Made by a program: the position numbers and the translations under genes. A stretch of 64,000 bases of DNA. Origin: Sphingobium sp. Leaf26. GTDB lineage: Bacteria > Pseudomonadota > Alphaproteobacteria > Sphingomonadales > Sphingomonadaceae. Below are positions 19,601 through 26,794 of the stretch, piece after piece. Under the pieces are notes generated by a model. It saw only the letters and a list, made by a program, of their open reading frames with translations. It was not told the origin of the DNA and did not search any database. The stretch covers positions 640,185-704,184 of the forward strand of contig NZ_LMKV01000012.1 in assembly GCF_001421665.1 (NCBI RefSeq), written 5' to 3'. Each line of letters begins with the position of its first letter. Position 1 is the stretch's first letter.

Positions 19601-22600
19601 AGTTCCTGTCGATACCTGACGCGCTCGCCGACACGCTGACCCTGGGTCGTCAGGTAGATATCGCGTCGCGGCGCGACGCCCTGACAGCGGTTCTGCGCGA
19701 CGCGCGGCTTGCTGTTGACCGCGTTCAGCGGATGCGCGGCGCAGGATCTCAGGATGACGCCCAGTCTCTACTCTCCCTGCTCGATCGTATCGCACCCGAG
19801 GAACTCCCCAATGTCGTGCCGATCGAGTCCCGCGGCGAGGTCCCAGAGCCCGAGCAGATCCTGGACTTCAAGGCTGCCTATGGCCTGATCGCGGACGTAC
19901 GCGCCAGGGTCGACCTGCTTCTGAAGCAGCCACGTGACGAGCTCATGGTGCGGATCAGGGACATGGCGCACTCAGGTTCGGCCGTCGAGGCGGACCTCGA
20001 GAAGGTCCGCGGCCTGGTGGAGCGGGACGACCTCCTCACGGCGATGGAATATCTCGAATTTCTGAAGGATGGCAGGGCCCTTCCCGAGACGACCTCCCCT
20101 AATCCACGCTTCCTTGCCTATTTTCCTGACGTTCCCAAACGCCTCGCTGCGATGCCACGGGAAGACCAGGACGCTATTCTGCAAGCGGTCGACCATGGTG
20201 GCGAATTTGCGGGTCTGAACTTCGGGCGCATCCCCGGCGATCGCCGTTCCGACGTCAAGGACGCGCTTGAGGCATGGGGCGAGCTCCGCCGCGCTGTGGT
20301 CGCTCTGCGCGCGGAATCGGATGTTACCGGAAAGCTCGTGCGTATGCTCGAGCGCTTTGGCCTGAAGGTCGATATCCTTTCGACACAGAGCAGGAATAAC
20401 CGGCGCATTTACAATGCCGACTTGCGGATTGACCTGCCGATGGACCGCACATCGGTGCTTCTGCCCGACTTTGGCAGTCAGACAGGCGGGAGCTACAGGG
20501 TCTGTATCGCCACGAAAATGCCGAGCGACTCCGAGATACGCGGCATCCAGAATGATGCAGGCGCGCTTCGCGTCATCTTCTTCGTCACAGAGACAGTATC
20601 GCCCGAGCGTCGCCATCAGCTGCATCTTTCCTGCCTGGAGAACCAGACAAGACTGCTCATCATCGATGAATCCATGGTCTTTTTCGCCTTGGCTGAGCCG
20701 GAACTCAGGGGGGTGACCCTTGTTGAGCTTGCGCAGCCTTTCTCCTTTGCCGATCCGTATAAGGATTATGGGAATGGTGCCGTGCCGCGCGAGATGTTCT
20801 TTGGTCGTTCGGCGGAAGGACGAAAGCTCAAGGATCCTCATGGCAGCTGCATCGTCTATGGCGGTCGACGCCTCGGCAAGACGGCCCTGTTGCGGCACAT
20901 TCAGACTGAAACAAATGATCCGGCAGCCGGGGTGGCCGTCGCCTATGTCAGCGTACGCGACCTTGGCGGCAAGGCGGGTGAAAACCAGATATGGGAATAT
21001 ATGTCTGGTGAACTGAAAGCTATATTCCCCAAGCCGGTCGAACAGAGCGACCGGTTTAGCGAGGCGGTCCGGGCCTGGCTGGGCGGAGACAGCAAAAGGC
21101 GCATATTGGTGCTCCTTGACGAGTCCGACCGGTTTATCGAAGCCGATGCAAGCGAGGCGTTCACGCAATTCATCCGCCTGCAAAAGCTGATGGACGAAAC
21201 GAACCGACGCTTCAAATTCGTGCTCGCAGGCCTGCATAATGTGACGCGCCTGGTACATACTGAAAATCCGCCGCTCAAGCAGATCGCGTCAGACCCTCAG
21301 CGCATCGGACCGCTCATGGATGAGGAACTTGGCGATGCTGAGGCGCTGGTCACGCGTCCCATGGCAGGCATGGGATATGAGTTCCAGAACCGCGAGGACG
21401 TCTGGAGAATTCTGAGCTACTGCAACTATTATCCCGTACTCGTCCAGAAATTCTGCAAGGAACTGCTGCAGGAGCTAGTTGCCGAGACGAAGAAAAAGCG
21501 ACGTGCGATCGACAAGATTACCTCGGAACATATTCGCGCGGCGCTCGAAAATGAGCATATCGCAAAGGAAATCGGCGAAACGTTCGACACGACCATCAAG
21601 ATTGAGGACCGTTACTCCCTTATTGCGCACATTGTCGCAGACCGGGCCCTGCGCGACGCTCAAAATGGTCGCATCGGCGAGGGCATGTCCGCTGTCGAGG
21701 TCCGCGATGCCGCTGCCAGCTGGTGGCCCAAGGCTTTCAACGAAGCGAACCGGCTGGCGGTCGTCGAAGATCTGCTCGACGAAATGGAAGGGCTGGGTGT
21801 TCTTCGCTGTGTCCAAGGGAACCGCTGGGCGCTCCGCTCGCCCACCATCCTGCGGCTGCTGGGAGACGACGATAAGATTGCTGCCAAGCTTGGCGAGTTC
21901 ATGGACCGCCCGGCACCGCCCGTATTCGATCCGCGATCGATGCGCCGGCAACTCAAGGCCAGTTCGACGATGCGGGTCGTCGAAGGCGCCACTTGTCCCC
22001 TTACTCTGGGACAGGAACATGACCTGTTGCGTGATCGGGCGCCTGTGACGCTCATTTTCGGAAACGCCGCGTCGGACATCGGCATGGTGACCGGCGCTCT
22101 GGCCTCGATGGGCGAGGGCAGCGATCAGCGCCGTGTCGCGGAGGTGTCCGCCCGTTCCTTCCCGGACGCAGAAGCCATGACGAAAGACTTGAAGGGCGCC
22201 GCAGCGGGTTTGCCGGCGATGCTGCATGTCGTATCGGACCTTAGCCGGTGGAATCCGCAATGGGTTGAACGGGCGCTTCGCGCAAAAGCGGTACGGGAGG
22301 GACGCGCACGCGTGATCTTCGTGGGTCGGCCCGAACATGCCCTGGAATGGGTGCGCAGCCCGTTGAACCCCATGCTGGCGGCTGAGGTAAAAATCCTGCC
22401 TCTTCAAACCTGGTCGGCGACGCTTACCGACGAAATGTTGCAGCGGGACCATCTCGACGTGGATGCGTTGCGCGGTCCGCTCCGCGATGCAACGGGCGGT
22501 TATAACCAGCTGATGCACGATGTATTTTCCGCAGGTGCCTCCACGAACAAGGCGTTCAGCACCCGCCTGCAGGCCATACAAAGGCGGCATCGCGATGTTT

Positions 22601-22881
22601 CGCTGCCGCTCGATCTCGGCCTCCTTGGCCAGATGGCAGAGGTCTTCCAGGCTATCGTCCGCTTTGCCGGCGGTGAAATCGTCACGGCCTATGAAATCGG
22701 CGAGGGCCCGGTACTCCAGCTTGATCTGGACCTAAGCGGCCAGCGCGTTGTCGATTTCGGGCTGTTGATGGGCTTGCTTGAACCGCTGCCAGCCAGCCGG
22801 GACGAGACGGAGGACGCTCGCCCCTTCCGCGTGAACCCACTCCTCGTCAGGCTCTTCGGTGCGGGCAGCGGGCGTGATTGA
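13603..22881 (+). CDS. Giant pPIWI-RE protein fused to a helical region and a STAND/AAA-type ATPase
   Basis: About 3,092 residues from ATG 13603 (ATG 13594 and 13609 are alternatives; all overlap the helicase stop). Residues 1 to about 955 fit the pPIWI-RE family: a long N-terminal/MID-like region, then an RNase-H-like PIWI domain with SVVGISVLSQSRTR (about 645), RPLVVIDSTNAASLW (about 740) and YFQMSFPRGLSVYRAL (about 848). An acidic, alanine-rich linker (about 960-1060) follows. The middle third is largely helical with no motif I can name. Residues about 2285-2360 include SVLLPDFGSQTGGSYRV and FFVTETVSP, a compact alpha/beta segment before the ATPase. Walker A is YGGRRLGKTALL (about 2420) and Walker B RILVLLDESDRF (about 2500), as in STAND/AAA ATPases, followed by winged-helix-like sequence. 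The C-terminal 300 residues resemble a degenerate P-loop domain. An in-frame ATG at 16645 has a good ribosome-binding site, so a separate ATPase polypeptide could also be made. No frameshift is seen. Confidence 0.85.
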   Translation: MTMKREALPETLYRKVKGSSAAGRAPIVCALQHDGTAPVRVDADSVSWSARAAALLRDLKQAGDASGTARGHALPFASLRAAIAAVVPEAVTLQRDLGAPWMEREKAERFLEVSAVTHLQDQLGRALSLWTAQALRPWAEKVDAPVLLVDTLQEMGSAAFEIVRREGSLPDVLATTDKFAEARDAIVQRFAAALEGRELFDRLGPVWRIVRGNSKSNELEFITWPSRHDDGLYSMVACISVETIPFSKQPIVNVRASRRRWLAAVPSGYPLTGQRSVTVTLMGRQGPPVALETPAPVRSLAVQDPIAPEFLGQMLRVSADTVGAPLSELVERGAAGDTFVGIAYSPKLGGTHPIGAGASTRDQTDLFDAVQEAVDAIGFIPIAFEETPSLKRAPKRSCEVHKALEMEALLSDVAISLGRNDLDDDASIEAAWSSLGMNEERPAISAKAAAKAREKLAEVRALNVARVVRVFGDRRPSVVVIARTDEERQLLKTVLASLFGTSIDISARPLPADVHGPRSALPASDGKTLKRFEARVEAWHPLAAVLNKAEGGCHALVQAEDRYEKKPDDPVNKPAGRYSLATQANANVQYLRPRGPGHRGLANYLHRVQAAMYDLVFGHSGLVTEIRTTIASAFQDEAARPTSVVGISVLSQSRTRISSRTGKLCLATRIDCETGRTTARVGWHDGEMRWSASWEPLFETLKRIASPSIKPSLGDSRAQERTSFQTFVREILDECTEVGDRPLVVIDSTNAASLWPWLADGQIGGDICLGTERLDVSRRWPGIRIVRVRLDHAARVAERKTVDYRGVDTATGTETGEVFERYCPTITARTIRLSGQNGSQAHYWSTAGYFQMSFPRGLSVYRALASLVPVEKALRDVTVPPHAKGLLFPLEIPLYDVSYRLPNPLEMTVAVICEGDEPDRIAHLVSSLRYGYGHTQAWTALPAPLSFESKARDYMTRFALDISDDEDDAATQVGAAARPSATATDTDDAADAEDAAFGMTDPRAWRQLVEKEDTMPMNSMSLAAGQFTSREVDEAEGAGGEASGAPSQTAGERHDRAPAEPSTREAWSALAPVIRLPEFVTVEWLAANITVQNRQLSAIHNERHDLARLTGFHGWPDVRPDSHAFAELLHEGLRYPRFAAAVTQMAKRSLAHGKKKHWSIYKHLVANAEGRAAALAQEAGKARGWGRSDRVMAEILADSGETELALAHLFRRAYVRPAPAEVRRLIETDDRFAPLRAFASDTDFHLHRDDYAWEGDLRTLPTRPGDKALEGPHPQAEREPTLSLQSPEAELPAVAPPSYDRSIAAPTMASSPRILTEPEATDGTAEWAAAMASIAAVASAEVYPDEVVLDCIVAQVRNARAALAAYIASRPRGIDPAELIARAQAVLTLARQVLCQAAEEDGLASAPDGPFIPAIEEMLAESLEADVQASESLAETARTHIAQAQAILDGSDKMARLREAFDLQAQAIASGREAGSRAVAILDRLLEDEPEVPEPLPQAGDGLLAVRDEAFYDLDEAIAGEAEPVPAGDWDSTQEEISPTETLEDQIYGAIEGEVAEEEDRSLAQADRAVPKAEPQPDLMAPQMLARFEALVEARRFGLAYHLCVASKAAGLFSAFPISPTELRLAAVSSHVNHAALQGSDLVHGLLRDAHAIFDTLEDEASNVTARRIIALASLAPFAFYHNDPEAKLALDALRQVADGLGDAAHKFREALAAPLRQGIAMSPSLMRLANEETREDEHAQQLGEHILAALEDFSLKSYKFQLGNKLRVVLMRGDGEMGRLRERMTRGGSAALEACREFAANYRDRAQILRLLGDAELRSNNYKMTGIDGIARERMLGLIQNIAAQCAEYVETVEAAPTMRRTLATLRRLQGAIADTVTALDGALERFEVQTPLEAGALGYARHALALFAETVQGRGRLPAPTEHMMALHGPLLWFSTLDFGLGWLPAPYAPEILVDAILGLDALSPDGPVDADAFVKLVENRIEAGSHIGASMLIDMAEFLSIPDALADTLTLGRQVDIASRRDALTAVLRDARLAVDRVQRMRGAGSQDDAQSLLSLLDRIAPEELPNVVPIESRGEVPEPEQILDFKAAYGLIADVRARVDLLLKQPRDELMVRIRDMAHSGSAVEADLEKVRGLVERDDLLTAMEYLEFLKDGRALPETTSPNPRFLAYFPDVPKRLAAMPREDQDAILQAVDHGGEFAGLNFGRIPGDRRSDVKDALEAWGELRRAVVALRAESDVTGKLVRMLERFGLKVDILSTQSRNNRRIYNADLRIDLPMDRTSVLLPDFGSQTGGSYRVCIATKMPSDSEIRGIQNDAGALRVIFFVTETVSPERRHQLHLSCLENQTRLLIIDESMVFFALAEPELRGVTLVELAQPFSFADPYKDYGNGAVPREMFFGRSAEGRKLKDPHGSCIVYGGRRLGKTALLRHIQTETNDPAAGVAVAYVSVRDLGGKAGENQIWEYMSGELKAIFPKPVEQSDRFSEAVRAWLGGDSKRRILVLLDESDRFIEADASEAFTQFIRLQKLMDETNRRFKFVLAGLHNVTRLVHTENPPLKQIASDPQRIGPLMDEELGDAEALVTRPMAGMGYEFQNREDVWRILSYCNYYPVLVQKFCKELLQELVAETKKKRRAIDKITSEHIRAALENEHIAKEIGETFDTTIKIEDRYSLIAHIVADRALRDAQNGRIGEGMSAVEVRDAAASWWPKAFNEANRLAVVEDLLDEMEGLGVLRCVQGNRWALRSPTILRLLGDDDKIAAKLGEFMDRPAPPVFDPRSMRRQLKASSTMRVVEGATCPLTLGQEHDLLRDRAPVTLIFGNAASDIGMVTGALASMGEGSDQRRVAEVSARSFPDAEAMTKDLKGAAAGLPAMLHVVSDLSRWNPQWVERALRAKAVREGRARVIFVGRPEHALEWVRSPLNPMLAAEVKILPLQTWSATLTDEMLQRDHLDVDALRGPLRDATGGYNQLMHDVFSAGASTNKAFSTRLQAIQRRHRDVSLPLDLGLLGQMAEVFQAIVRFAGGEIVTAYEIGEGPVLQLDLDLSGQRVVDFGLLMGLLEPLPASRDETEDARPFRVNPLLVRLFGAGSGRD
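16633..16647 (+). promoter_or_regulatory. Internal in-frame ribosome-binding site and ATG in the giant gene
   Basis: AAGGAAG (16633-16639) stands 5 nt before an in-frame ATG at 16645, exactly in the acidic linker between the PIWI module and the ATPase half. If used, it would produce a second polypeptide of about 2,078 residues without the PIWI module. This is a sequence observation; use of the site is not shown. Confidence 0.4.
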
Positions 22882-24517
22882 CTGGGCCCATGTCGACTGG
22901 TGGGATCTTCCCGGGCCGTCGCGATTCCTGATGCGGGCGATTGCGCGGATTGCGTCCGATGAGGGCGGGATCGTCGGGTTGTCGCTGCCGGAACGGCGCC
23001 CCTCTGGACTTATGGATGCGCTTGCCAAAAAGCTCGAAGCCGAGCGGGCTCTGCGTGTCGCTGTCGTCCAGCCCCAGGCCGCGGCGCACTCTGCGCGCTC
23101 GCCCGCCCATGCGCTGGCTGCCGCAGCGGGCGCTGAACCAGGATCGATCCGGTCGACCGCTGATTTCGTCCGTTCACGCGAGCTGGCCGATATGGTTTTT
23201 ATCGTGGACGCCGTTCCGGCCGAGGATTGGGGCAGGTGGGGGCTATTCTTCCGGTCCTTCCGCGCCGAGCGGGCGCGATTGGGACGGATTACCGCTCCGT
23301 CGCTTCTGGTGGTTGCCCCGAGGCAGATACCCACTGCAGAAATCCTATCGGCTCTGGGGCGCGACCAACTCACCTGGCGCCACGCAGTGTCTCGCGGGGA
23401 CATGCAGCTCTATGTCGAGTCGCTGCTCGGCCGTCCGAGCGGCCTGGCCGAACGGACGGCCGCAGCAACCGTGGCGGAGGCAGCCTGCTGGGATCCGGCA
23501 ATCGCCACGCATCTTGCCTCTCTGCCGCTCGAGGACCAGATCGATCCGCGAGGAAAGCTGGCTGCTCTCGGTCTGACATTGGGCTATCCCTCCTGGGCCA
23601 ATGGCTTGATCGACATGATGGACGGGACGCCCCATACACATACGCTCGCGCTGCTGGGCGAGCCGGAACGTCTTGCGCGGAGAATCTGGCGCGCGCATGT
23701 GAGCGTCGTATTTGCTGTGGTGGAACAGATACGCCAGGCCTTCGTGCGCATGTATTTCGATCTGCTCGCGAGCAACCTGCCCCACACGAAAAGCTTCCAG
23801 AACGGCGTCCAAAGGCATTATGACGATCCGATGCAATTGGAGGTCAACGAGGTCACCTATTTCTTGCGGGATCATATCGCCGGGTGGGAAAAGGATCTGC
23901 TTTGGAATCTCAAGACGCTGCGAATGTCGATGGCGCACATGGAGCCGGCGGATCCGACCATCCTCATCTCAGCCTCCAGGGCGTGGGACCGCATAGTCGC
24001 CAATATCGACGACGTCGCCGACGTGCAGGGCTGGGACTGGCCCCGCTGCGGTCAGCGTCTCGTGCTTCTTGTCGGCCCGTCCGGTGCTGGCAAAACGACA
24101 TATGCAGCCGCGAATTTTGTCGACGAGACGGTGCTCTCGTCTGATGCGATCCGCGAGGAACTATATGGGTCTTTGGGCATGACAGGCAGCCAGGAACATG
24201 TGTTTGCGGTGTTAAGAGGCAGAGCACGCGACCTGCTTGCTGCGGGCCGAAGCGTCGTCGTCGATGCCACAAATCTCAGGCGCGAGGACCGGCTCGCCAA
24301 TGTTAATCTGGTGCCTGACGATATCCCTGTCGAATATATTCTCATCGACCGGCCAATGGGTCAGAAAAAACGGGACGGGGGATGGCGCCTCGAGAGACCA
24401 GGACTCCTCGATGGCCATGCGCGAAGCTTCCAGGCAGAACTTACTGCGCTGCTGGCTGGCGACGGTCTGATGAACGTCACGGTCATCGATAAGAGGATCC
24501 TCGAGGATGCAAAATAG
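22859..24517 (+). CDS. Polynucleotide-kinase-like P-loop protein, last gene of the pPIWI-RE operon
   Basis: This 552-residue protein starts at GTG 22859 (GTG 22874 is an alternative) and overlaps the giant gene by about 23 nt. Residues about 400-552 form a P-loop kinase: Walker A LLVGPSGAGKTTYAA (about 403), SSDAIREELYG (about 430), and VVVDATNLRREDR (about 467), the pattern of the AAA_33/T4 Pnkp-type polynucleotide kinase and zeta-toxin group. The likely reaction is phosphorylation of a nucleic-acid 5' end or another nucleotide-linked substrate. Residues about 20-200 (MVFIVDAVPAEDWGRW, then PSLLVVAP) resemble a P-loop domain without a clear Walker A, similar in layout to the C-terminus of the giant protein. 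It could process guide or target ends, or act as an effector. The substrate cannot be read from sequence. Confidence 0.78.
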   Translation: MRAAGVIDWAHVDWWDLPGPSRFLMRAIARIASDEGGIVGLSLPERRPSGLMDALAKKLEAERALRVAVVQPQAAAHSARSPAHALAAAAGAEPGSIRSTADFVRSRELADMVFIVDAVPAEDWGRWGLFFRSFRAERARLGRITAPSLLVVAPRQIPTAEILSALGRDQLTWRHAVSRGDMQLYVESLLGRPSGLAERTAAATVAEAACWDPAIATHLASLPLEDQIDPRGKLAALGLTLGYPSWANGLIDMMDGTPHTHTLALLGEPERLARRIWRAHVSVVFAVVEQIRQAFVRMYFDLLASNLPHTKSFQNGVQRHYDDPMQLEVNEVTYFLRDHIAGWEKDLLWNLKTLRMSMAHMEPADPTILISASRAWDRIVANIDDVADVQGWDWPRCGQRLVLLVGPSGAGKTTYAAANFVDETVLSSDAIREELYGSLGMTGSQEHVFAVLRGRARDLLAAGRSVVVDATNLRREDRLANVNLVPDDIPVEYILIDRPMGQKKRDGGWRLERPGLLDGHARSFQAELTALLAGDGLMNVTVIDKRILEDAK

Positions 24518-24620
24518 GCGGGGCATGGGGCGCAAGCACAGCGGCGTCCGCCGGAAATCCTGTCATGATATCTGCAATGGGGTCTTGCGGTCGGAACGCC
24601 GAGATTATTCCTCAGGGTTG

Positions 24621-25625
24621 TCAGAGGCGCCACCAAGGCAGGACCGATCGTCCTTCAGCTGTCCTGCGATAGCCTGTAAGGGTTTGGGATAGCTGTTCGT
24701 CAAACTGATCGCGCAAGATCTGTTTCTGCCATTGGATATGCTGTCTGGCGATAACATCATGCTCCCATGCCAATCGTTCGTCGCAATCCATAAGAGCCGC
24801 CCGTTCCGCCATGATCTTGGGCTGATGAAACAGCCAGTGGAGAAAGGGCAATGCGTCGTGCGTCTTATGCCAAAGCGTCCCATAATATTCGACATAGTCC
24901 TGGGCCACCTCCAGCGATGCGAATGTGCCATGCCAGATTGCGAGCGGCGCGGGCGCGGGATGGCCGCACAGCATCTCGGCGACATAGGAATTGGCCATGA
25001 AAGCGAGCCGTAAAATTGTTGCGGCTGCGGCGTGGCGATGCTCTCTGAAAAGCATCAGCCCCAGATCATAGGCACAGGGCGGATAGTCAGTGGCCCAGCT
25101 TTCGAGCAAAAACCGCGCTTTTTCCGTCGCGCGTGCTCGCAGATATTCTGATCCCAAGAGCAATCGGATGTTGAGTGCGTCGGCGGGATTAAGCGTGAGG
25201 CTGCGTTCCATCAGAGCAATGGTTTTCTTGCGATTGCCAAGGCGACGCTGGCAGGTCGCGGCTCGGCAAAGCGCGCGCAAAAACGGACGGTTAGCAAGAT
25301 CCCAGGACAGCCTGCCGGTATAGCCGGCAGGGATTGCTGCCTCCCCGAGAAGCACAGCGCGTTGATAGGCGACCAGAGCGGCCTTAGTACCGCCCTCGGC
25401 CATTAGGGTGTCTCCGATATGAACATGCGTCTCGATATGGTCGGGATGATTCACGATGATCTGCTTGAGACCAAAAAAATAGGCTGCGGTAGAAAGTCCT
25501 CCACCCTCATATTCTTCGAGAAGGTCCGACAGTCTGGTTTCCACCTCGGCATGGTTGGCGCAGTGGCCAAGTCGGCCTTCATCGTCGATGATCTGGAACA
25601 GCGCCACGCTCTTGCCTTCCCTCAT
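24621..25625 (-). CDS. TPR-repeat protein
   Basis: From ATG 25625 this is a 334-residue protein, convergent with the pPIWI-RE operon, 103 bp from its last stop. Helix pairs with TPR spacing are visible, for example THVHIGDTLMAEGGTKAALV and NPADALNIRLLLGSEYLRAR, and much of the rest is helical. The C-terminus is rich in W, Y and H (YVEYYGTLWHKTHDALPF). No catalytic motif is recognised. TPR proteins act as scaffolds; whether this one serves the neighbouring system is unknown. The reading frame stays open upstream to 25736, so a longer product is possible. Confidence 0.65.
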   Translation of the reverse strand: MREGKSVALFQIIDDEGRLGHCANHAEVETRLSDLLEEYEGGGLSTAAYFFGLKQIIVNHPDHIETHVHIGDTLMAEGGTKAALVAYQRAVLLGEAAIPAGYTGRLSWDLANRPFLRALCRAATCQRRLGNRKKTIALMERSLTLNPADALNIRLLLGSEYLRARATEKARFLLESWATDYPPCAYDLGLMLFREHRHAAAATILRLAFMANSYVAEMLCGHPAPAPLAIWHGTFASLEVAQDYVEYYGTLWHKTHDALPFLHWLFHQPKIMAERAALMDCDERLAWEHDVIARQHIQWQKQILRDQFDEQLSQTLTGYRRTAEGRSVLPWWRL

Positions 25626-25736
25626 ATCTTCACTGAGCGCTATTTTAAGCAGATGGTATTCTCTACCAACGCGGAAAATGCGGCAACGCAAAAACGGGAG
25701 AATGGTTATAACGAAAGCTTTAACGGCCTGACGCAT

Positions 25737-26146
25737 CTACCCCATGCGCCTGAAAAACATGCTTGGCGATATCCAACCCGATTATGCTAACTTCCGACAC
25801 GGACGCCTCCCTAAAGTGGTGTTCAACACCTCCACTGTGGCCCATCGATGCCGTCGGGGGGCGTCCACCCCATCACTAACAAACAAACCGGTCCACTCGG
25901 TGCGAGCAGATCAGCCCGCCGGATTACTCTCCTCGATCAGCCGCTTCATGTGCCCTGACAACCAGATTGGCTGAATTCTGCCCTCGACACTTCTCATGCC
26001 AGCTTCACGCGATATCCGAAACAGGACCTGGCGCAATTTCTCATAAGTTGAAGCTGAAAGCTCAGAATGCCAGGATCACTCCCGCCTTTCTCCGCCAGAA
26101 AGCGGTTAAAAACCTCAGATCCAAGCCAGGCTGAAATGGAACGGAC
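25737..26146. other. Non-coding or decayed stretch
   Basis: Short unrelated frames only. I can support no gene here. Its position between a TPR gene and a broken protease gene suggests decayed island DNA. Confidence 0.4.
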
Positions 26147-26611
26147 GTGCTTGAGACTTTCTCGGTGGCAGCGTCACATGTCGCGCCGGGACGGCATAAG
26201 CCTTGGCGGGAAAGCGACGATTGGGCGATCATCGACAATGATCGCCCGGCCTCGTCTGAATTGGACTGGTTTGGATACCGGGCCTACGACAATAGGTTTC
26301 CGGACGGCAAGGTCATGAACGTCACCGGCTTCCCGGCGGACGTGTTCGGGACCCATTCCGACCTTGATGCCGCTGGCCTGAGAGGGACCGGCTTCAAGTA
26401 CATGGATTCGGGCTACTAAGCGGACGTGAAGCCCAAGGTGATCACCTACACTATCACGACAGCGGCCGGAATGACTGGCGTACCGGTCTTCTTGACTGTG
26501 GCCTTGAAGCGTTTCGCGATCGGGATCCACACGCAAGGGCGCGGAGATCGCAACCTAGGCCGTCGGATCGACGACGATCTGCTGGCAACTCTAGACTCGT
26601 TCTGGGTGTGA
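26147..26611 (+). pseudogene. Broken V8-like (S1B) serine protease gene
   Basis: One frame with an internal TAA at 26417-26419 reads like the second half of a V8-like glutamyl endopeptidase: DWAIIDNDRP, VMNVTGFPAD, then after the stop ITYTITTAAGMTGVPVF and FAIGIHTQGRGDRNLGRRI. In active relatives the nucleophile motif is GQSGSP; here it is GMTGVP, so the catalytic serine is replaced. Loss of the 5' part, the stop codon and the missing nucleophile all indicate a pseudogene. The exact left boundary is not visible. Confidence 0.6.
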
Positions 26612-26794
26612 TCAGGCAGCCGCATTTTGGCTGAGATCCGCCTTCCACCTACGCGCCGTAAGCACGCAGCGAGTCAATGGCGCGAAATACCAGCTTTTTT
26701 CAGATGATTGCGCACGCTTTGAACGTGCCCGACATTGATTCCGAGTCATCGTCCACCTACTCTGGGCCAAGTTGGCAACAATCGGAAGTATTGC

